From the NCBI GenBank assembly GCA_016859345.1, contig CM029119.1, positions 3,802,609-3,866,608 on the forward strand: DNA of 64,000 nucleotides. The letters are read 5' to 3'. The translations under genes and the position numbers were made by a program. Shown piece by piece: positions 52,295 through 61,200 of the stretch (positions are counted from its first letter, which is position 1; every line of letters starts with the position of its first letter). The notes under the pieces were generated by a model, which was not told the origin of the DNA, did not search any database, and saw only the letters and a list, made by a program, of their open reading frames with translations. Source of the stretch: Istiophorus platypterus (taxonomy: Eukaryota; Chordata; Actinopteri; Istiophoriformes; Istiophoridae).

Positions 52295-55200
52295 TTATAA
52301 CTGTCTCTATGTGATTCACCAAGCTTTTTCCCCAGCTCGGTCTTACTCCCCCCTTTTTCCCTTCTCTATGTAAAAGTGTGTGGTCCTTTCTTGTGTGAGA
52401 TATTAAACTCACACACTCCCCTGCTACTTATCTGTTCTCAGGACTCTGGGGGAGGCTTGGGCCCAGTTGAAGAAGAGCCTGGCAGACGAAGCTGAAGTTC
52501 ACTTAAAGTTCTCCTCGAAGGTAATTCAGCACATTTTGCTGCATCTCTAATAACTCTATGATTGGTTGCAGTGAAGAATACATGAGGGTGAGGGGGTTAC
52601 ACAATGCTGTAACGTTTAGCATCTTTATCATTCAATTTGTGTTTCTGTAAACAAAATTACTCATCCAAAAAAGGGAACAATCTGTTACAATTTATAAATT
52701 TGAGAATTCAAGAACAAAAGTGATAACCGTCCCACTGAGTGAGGAAACTCTTGTAGAACAGTATGTGGTTCCATATTGATCGTGGGCTCTGCAGCCTGCA
52801 GCACGTGTGACATGTGACTCACGAGGAAGAAAGCCGGTCTTTAGATGTAATTACTTACTGTAAAGAGCTTCCTGATGGCTCTGTGGGCTGAAGCACACAC
52901 GTATGACACTGAGATTTTGAATCAGCATTTATAAGCCAACACCTTTTTCTGTCATTTTAGTCATGAATTAAGCTTAATGGGAAAAACTTTAGTTTCACGT
53001 AGCTTCTTCGTGGAACTCAGTTAAATGTATATGAAATGCATATAAAATCTATGAAAATCATGATTTCATCCTTTTCATACTCTCTTGAGTGGAATGTTGA
53101 GTTTTTCTTAATTTTAAAAGGTTGTGAGGAATAAGCATTCGATAAGTTTTTCTTTGGAGGAAGACGAAAGATAGTGACAAGGATTATGGCTTGACTGATA
53201 GAGGAAATGGAGTCAGTGATGTTATCCTCCAGAGATGCACAGATGTGCAGCACTGTTCCAGCCTCTTGGAGCAAAAGGAAGGATTCGAGTGAAAATGAAC
53301 TTTGAATGATTGTCTCTGGCTACAGAAGGGAACCGCAATGCTCATACATCACTGACGGCTGGGACAGAATACCTCATTGCTTTTTACGATCATGTAACAC
53401 ACAACAAGCTTGCTACTCACAAGTTAGTCATTTCAAAAACAATATTATCTTGTCACATTCTTGGATCAGCAAATGTCATACTGTGCGTCATTTGAAGTTT
53501 CTTCAAACCTTTTTTCCCCGCAGAAATCCGGTAAAATCTGAAAAGAAAGCTAAGAAATGTTGGCATCTAATGTTCTGGTTGTTGTTTGGCTCCATATAAT
53601 CAAACATTTCTCATCTAAACTAGCAGAGTATGAAAGGATGATATTATCATTTAGAAAGTGACTAAAGGGAATAGAGCTAATTATGTTTTTTAGATAATTA
53701 AATCAGATATGTAGAGGGGGGTTTAAAGTGATTTCCCTTTTTGATTGATAACCTTCTTATCACTGAAATTTAAATAGCACAATTCTTTTCAAGACTTGCT
53801 GCAGGGAAAAGAGGTAATTTTTACTTCAACACCACTTTATATGCATGAAGAGTTGCAACATCAGCCTCCAGATTCGTATTGTCATTCAGCACCTAAAACT
53901 GCCTGACAGATTTATTCTTTTCAGTTATCTGGAATCTTAAAGTAATCAAAAGTTGCACATGCTTTTGGACAGTGAACACAATACGTCATAAGGATCACTG
54001 ACTGACTGACTCCAAATTGAAATTCAGCTTCACACTACACTAAATAATAAATTTCATTTCCCTCCGACCACATGCTGATGCTGAGGAAATACAATTGAAC
54101 TGAGTGAAAATGACTTTTTTCAAGGCATTTGTCTCCTTCTGCTTCTTCTATTTTTGTCCCGCGGCAAACTTCCTGTCCTTACATGACCGTTCAACTGAAT
54201 GTGATGAGCTGAGGGGCCAAGTACAGCCCTGGGCCTACTTTATTTCATCATCAGCGTGAGCAGTCTCATACTAAGCAGTCTGTTGTAGCTTCAGAATGTA
54301 AAGCTTTGGTCTATGTTTTCCAAAAGGGTCCAACTGCAAACCTCCCTCATGGGGACAAGAAAACTAGACTTTCATTATCTTCTGCTGGGTGATGTTGAAT
54401 TGTTGGTTGCCTTTGGTTTGAGCAGCTCCAGAGTGAAGTGGAGAAGCCTTTGCTTACCTTCAGGGAGAACTTTAAGAAGGACATGAAGAGGTTCGACCAT
54501 CACATCGCAGACCTACGGAAGCAGCTTGTTGGCCGCTATGCAGCAGTGGAGAAGGTACACCCACAAAGACACAGATATAAGAACAAGCAAAGCAGCTCCA
54601 ACGTAACACAGGTCTGTCTTTGCATTTGGCAGCAGCAAAATTTCAGGAATCATCTTGCTGGTGATTAAAATTCCATAAATCTTCAATAGCGCACGGCTGC
54701 TTCCTGTCCCTGGAATGTCTCCTACTTTTTGTATACGTACACTGAAAAGCAAACGGCTAAAGTCTAAAGGGAATGGGAAAACTGTCTCATATCATCTGTC
54801 ATCAGAGCAGTGTTGACTCTGAGAAGGGACAACGCACTTTCTCGCAGATAAAATTATCTCATGGACAACTGAGCATTTAAACCTCGTCAGGAAATAATAC
54901 ACTGGCCATGTTGGCTTTCATAAAGCAGCTTTAACACTGGCTGATTGATTAATACTGGGAAAGTATGTAGCAGACTGCATTATCACTGTGATGAATGGAA
55001 GTAGTCTGTCACATTGTAATAGCTTCAAACTTTTATCACTTTAATTATTTTGATGATTCTTTCCAGAACACAACACACTTGCCAAAAAAAAAAAGTTTAT
55101 TGCCAGAAATTTAAGAGCACATCATTTTGTAAAAGTAAGCCTCGTTTTTTAGTGTGTGTCTGAAGTTTTCTCTACGTGCAGTTATGAAATCTAAGCATGT

Positions 55201-58200
55201 CTCTGATTTTCTCTGATTCCCTCATCTGCAATCAGGCCCGGAAAGCTCTGGCTGACCGTCAGAAAGAGCTAGAGTTGAAGACTCAGCAGCTGGAGATCAA
55301 ACTCAGCAACAAGATCGAAGAAGACATCAAGAAGGCCCGCAGGAAATCTACACAAGCAGGTGAGAGTCAGAGGTCAAAGGTCAGACTGCAGTATTTCTGC
55401 CATTAAATCTGTACCACTAAAGCCCTACAGGTGCCCACTAGTGGCAGCAATATTTATCATGTTCTACAAAGCAAAAGTTTTGGACCTAAATATCAGAACT
55501 AGGGCTGAAGATGTCTGTCCTGAGGGTGGTACGCTGACGGTATCTTCAGTGAAAAAGAAAATCTGGACAGTATTTTCTGAGATGCTTGGTCAATGAGCAA
55601 AATGTTGGGTATTTAACCCAACAGTGGCTCAATTCACAAGGTTAGCGTGTCACCAAAATCATTTGGAATTATCCTCTGGGGACCATGATTATCCATCCTA
55701 AACCTGAGAGTTTGGTCAGCAGTTGCTGAGATATGTTAACTCTTGGCCCAAGATTTAGACTGACCATTGTTCAGACTTCAGAATCAGTTTGCAAGAAAAA
55801 ATGATATTCATTTGAGTCTCTAAATAAAATGTGCAAAGAAAATACATTTTGGGAGACAGTGTTTCTCCAAATGGCTGATATGTGGGATATTAGAGATGTG
55901 GAGTTCATCATTCACCCTAAAAAAGTTCAGCGAAAAATCAGATTCCACTGTCTGCAGAACTCATACAGTTTAGTAAACAGTTTATTTACTGGACATAATC
56001 CTTCAGTTTTTCTTCAGCCCTTAATAAGTGCTGCTGCTTCGGCTGTGAACCAGGCCTCTGTGTTAGTCTATTACATGAGTCATGAGCTTTATCAGCACTT
56101 CGAGCCAGACTGGAGGGGTTTTTTTAAGTAGGGATGGGAGAGGAGGGAAGGCGAGGGCCCAGACACATTCTTTGCTCGACTAGTCTCTTCACACCAGACT
56201 GACAGAAAGGCGTGGGCCTGGACTAACTCCATATCCCCTAGGAGCCCTACATACACATACACTCACACCACACACACGCATAACAAATACGGTACATGCA
56301 TATTAATAATGCAACCACAAAAAAAAATACATCCCACAGTCACTTCATCTGTCAGAGAGATTGTTTTTCTTAAAATTAGTGGGAGGAATTAATTGAGTAA
56401 GATAATTTGACTAACTTAAATTGAGGGCAGCTTGTTTCAAGGTTTTGTGGTTGACTGCTCTGTTCAAATAATAATAACAAAATTCCACTGGAAACAAGAG
56501 GAATTGTCTTCTTTGTCTCCAAAAAATGACTATGAGACTGACTAAAAGTGAGACTTGGAGTTTTTTTGAAGAAGAAATTACACTGTTCTTATGTAAACGA
56601 GAAGTTCAATGAGAAGTTTGGCTGCTACAGCCTCATTTGGTCATTTGGACTTTAACTAACTAACGTTAACTAAACATTCAGATATGATTGCCATTGTTCC
56701 ATAACTGCCACTTGGTTTACATCTCGAGGGTTTCAGTTGATGGTTGCTTCCCTGGTTGGGAAAATTTCTGCTTTGCACTTTCTGTCCTCTGTCAAATTGA
56801 TGTGATAATTATTCTGATTTAATTATTTTTCTTTTTTTTCCCCTTCAGACAACTGTAGGAGTATTAAATCGTTATTTAATCACAGCCCGAGAACACTACA
56901 TGTTAACCAGCAGTCATTCCAATGCTGATGAGCTGTGCTGATAAAATTCCTGTTTATGATTAATACATCATCTGACAAAATCAGCATCCAAATTAATGAC
57001 AACAGCTCTGCAGTCTGTTTGGCTGTATAAAATAAAAGATCGCAAAGAAGTCAGACAGGGATGGAGGGGTGGGTGGAGAAATGCTGTTTTAGTTAAGACA
57101 GAGGGCTGAAATGGTTGAAAATGGTGGTGTCCTGTCAGTGAAACCACAGCCCCACAGCTCTAATCAAGCAGATTAGCTGCTTTTAAGACTGTTAATCTTG
57201 AACAACTAATACTTAAAGATGTGTTTCTGATTCTGCTGATTTATTCATGATTAGCATTAACGGGATAGAGAAAGACCCTAAGACTTGAAGGATCCATGCA
57301 GTTCTCACAGTCTTCTCCTGGGTAGTGAATTTATACTTGCAATTTTTTAAAAAGCTCAGCAATTTCATGAAGCACTGTGGTTTTTAGCAAACATAATTCA
57401 AACAGGAGGAAATGGTGCATTTGTTGGGGACTCTTTTCAGCGGTGTATTGATATACATTTGTGATATATTGTTGTGAGTACCAAATCACCACAGAGCAGG
57501 ACAGTGTATAAGGGGTTAATTACACTGTGTGTTCATGGTGATGAAGCAACATGTCACTCAGTACAACAGTGTGGTTCACTGATTTGTTTTAACAGTTTTA
57601 TAACAACAAAGGAGCTCTATGGCATAGAGGAACAGGATACATAAGACTTTGGATACACATAGCACTTGTTGGTAGGTTTAATTCATGGTGGGTTCTGGTC
57701 TTGTCCTGGGATTAGTTGAAAGTAAGAAAAATATAGAATATCACTAGACTTATCCTTTAAAAGTATATATTTTATTCAATCGACATGACAAACCTCAAGA
57801 TAACTGCTTGTTTAATTTGTCAGTAAGAGCCTCCTGACAAACAAAAGGACTAATATGAACACAATCTCAGATTAAGCAAATGAGGGATAATGAAGTTTGA
57901 TTCAAATGAAAATTCAGTCTAATTATGAGATTACATTTAGCTGCAGGGTCAGCCACTAAAAACAGTGAAAACACATTTGCACATTAGAAAGGTGTTAGGA
58001 GGAAAAAGTAGGAAAGGGCTTGAATTGTAAAAAGTTTTGAATAGGTTAGCGACCTGAGGAAAGTGACAGGATGAGAGTAAACAAATGTAGACTCAACCTG
58101 GCAGGACCACATGCTGTCACACACAAGTACAAGTCCTACATCCAAAGTGGATTTCGTCACACGTGCACACACACACACACACAGAGTCATCCCTCCTCCA

Positions 58201-61200
58201 TGCTGCTTATGCAACCAGAGGGACAAACAGCAGCAGTTGTTGACGGCGCTGGTGGCGTCTGGCTGCCAGTGATGATGACTGCAGTGTGAGCGAAGCAGAG
58301 AGGGGACTGATGCCAAAACAACTAAAGCACGGCATCTGTCTGCTCATAACAAAGACTCATTATCACTTTTTGCTCTCTCTGCATTGGAGAACACAAAGGA
58401 TTGGCTCATTTATGTTTCCTTATTCCAGGGATTTCCTAATGTTTTAATATCAATCACCTTAGGCCATAATCACATTTTTATGAAGCTCATTACTTTTGCT
58501 TTTATTTCCTAAAACGACATTGTTTGCTTTTTGTAAGAGTTGGTGGCCTGATATGGGGGGAGGGCTTATCTGCAGCATAACCAGCAGCTCTTTAAAATTT
58601 TCTTAGAAGCATATGAGGCCTGAGCCTGAGCTGACCCAAAGAGCCTTCTTTGATGTAAACTGCATGCAGCAGCAAATACTACAACTTTTTGATGTGCAAT
58701 CCAGATACAAATCCAATTAAATAGATCTGTTCCTTTTTACCTCTGAAATCCCACAGACCCACTGGTAGGCCAGTCATTATAAACATGTGCTAAACATTAT
58801 TCAAACCAATAAAACCTTTCTAGCAGAGAAAAAAAGTTTCCAAAGAAATGTATATAAAATGATGCTTGGGACATTTAGAATATTTCCTTTTTGATTGAAA
58901 GCTGCCTGGTAATACTGATACTGTAAAAACTGTTTCACTGTTAAACAGTGTTTTTTTTTCCAACTTAATGCAACTTAAAGCTTCTGTAATTCATATTTTG
59001 ATAATAACAATGGATCAAATGACTATATGAAATATCAAAGTGATGTGCCTACAGAGATATATCACCAAAACTCTTTAGTTCCCCTTAGCTTAATGTCTTT
59101 TGACAAGTAGCTAAAAAAAACTTGAAACATTACTGTCCTCTACCTGCTCAGCACCAAACAGCAGGCAGACACATTTAACTGACAAATATGGTGGAGGATT
59201 TAGCAGCTAAACAGGAAGAGAACTAAAGGAAAGTAGACATTAGACTTGTGTTCACCAGTGGCCAAAAAAAACACAATAAATGATTGCTAATGTTGCTAAA
59301 TAGCTGCTGGATGTGTAAATGGGAAACAAGCTATCAGGTTTTCCATATAATATTTATAACGTGATAATGTGTAAATGATGTATATACAGGTTGTTTCTGC
59401 TACCCAGAAAAATCAGATAGTGTAGGTTTCAGATCATTACAATTAAAAAAATGTGATGTTTCGGGTCAAATTCTGAAGCTGTTTTTCAGTAAAAACAGTC
59501 AGTAAGAGTCAGTACAGTAGTCAGTAATCATTGGGCCTGACGCGCTCATGCCAGCTGATTAGTGTTTGAAGAGGGGGTTATTTTGTTTGGTCTCTCCCTG
59601 ACCAAACAGCAGAGAGTGACACTTTCATGCAATGTGAATGTCATGTTTAGTCGACACAGTCGCTTTGGTAACAGCTGCTTGGTTCAGTGAGCTTAATATG
59701 TTGTGATGATTGACTAAATTTGTTGATTCAACAGTTGTTATCTATGTATTTGGGTTTACAGCAATCTGCACAGGTGCATCTAGCTCATCCCCACTAGGCA
59801 TCATTGTGGTTATCTTTCATCATATCATTCTGTTTGAGTCACAGACAAATCTAACATACGGGAGATGATTTAGATGTAAATAAAACAGGCAACAAATAAG
59901 TGAGGTTTGCCTGTTTAACTGAATAAAAGAAGAGGTCATAAGACCTGGTTAAGAATTACATAACTCTCTCTGTTGTCAGTTCCAGGGAACAGTGAGTAAA
60001 GCAGTGATACCTCACTTCATTTCATAAGAGTCTGTTATTTTGTTGTGGACCTGTTTGAATCCCCATTGGGACCTCTTTTGGTCCCCAGACTCAACTTAGA
60101 GAACCACTGTCCTTCACTAGCTGTGAGCTATTTAGTTGTTACAATTACAAGGAGAATACAATATAAATATAATTATAAAATAAAGTATTTACCAGCAGAC
60201 ATTCACTGCAGAAGATTGAGAGTCATCCACTAAAGAACAGAATGATCTGCATCATTTCCTCTCTGATCTAATCTCACACATGATTAGTGTTTGGTTTTTG
60301 TTTTTTTGGTTTTTTTTTTGTCAGTGGGATACAGGCAGTAGCATTAATGAATGGACAGATTGGATCTTTCCTTTTATTACTTCGCATGGTATCATAATGT
60401 AATCTATTATCAGTCCAGATCATCTGCACTGTTTGGGATCAGTCGTATCAACCTAGTGAGGTGGAGCGACTGCTGCTCCTGTGGAATAGCTAGGTAGTAG
60501 CTGCACCTAGTGGAGATAGTGTGTGCTACATGTAGAGTATATCTAGAGAAGCACAGGTAGCAGGAACACTTTGACAGGTATAATTGAAATTGCAGTCCCG
60601 TGTCTGTATATATTTCTAGAGTAAAAGCCCTAATCAACTGCTTTTTATTCTGTGTGACAGGAGACGATCTGATGCGCTGTGTCGACCTTTACAACCAGTC
60701 CCAGTCCAAGTGGTTTGAGGAGATGGTCACCACAAGCCTGGTAAGAAATGATTGGTTTAATGTTGTGTGTAATTTGGCTCTGAGGGGAAGCTCCAGAGCT
60801 TCACATGTTCATCATAACACGCTTACACTGTTTTACAATAGTTTCAGCTCATTTTTTATAGCAAGTACAAAATACATAGTGTAATAGCCAAAATTACTTT
60901 CCAAATGATGTATTACCTAATTTGATACAGGTGTTAATATTTTGTTGGCTAGAGTGAGATTTTGAGTCAAAAAGTGTAGCATTTTAGTCAAAAGGCTTTG
61001 CTAATTTAAGCCAAATTAATAATAAAATACCGCATTTTGTGACCTGCATACTTATGCGAAGAAACTACTTGAAAGTGCAGGTTGTTGTAGTTTCAGTGAC
61101 CATTCAGTCACTTGAGGGTCATAGGTTTGCTTCTGTAACAGCCCTGGAATGTGTCAAAGGACCTGAACTTTGACACCCTTCATGTGTAAAAATATGGATT

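Larger units (their letters stand above)
47578..52441 (+). other. gas7 intron 8 (4.9 kb)
   Basis: Contains a family A repeat copy (about 49020-49270), a 16-base hairpin (50145) and a large TG array (51958-52296) that ends 146 bases before the exon 9 acceptor. I see no further exon. Confidence 0.85.

Noticed and set aside
51882..52412. Cys/Val-rich and Thr/His-rich frames of up to 163 codons
   Set aside because: Translations of the TG array on both strands.
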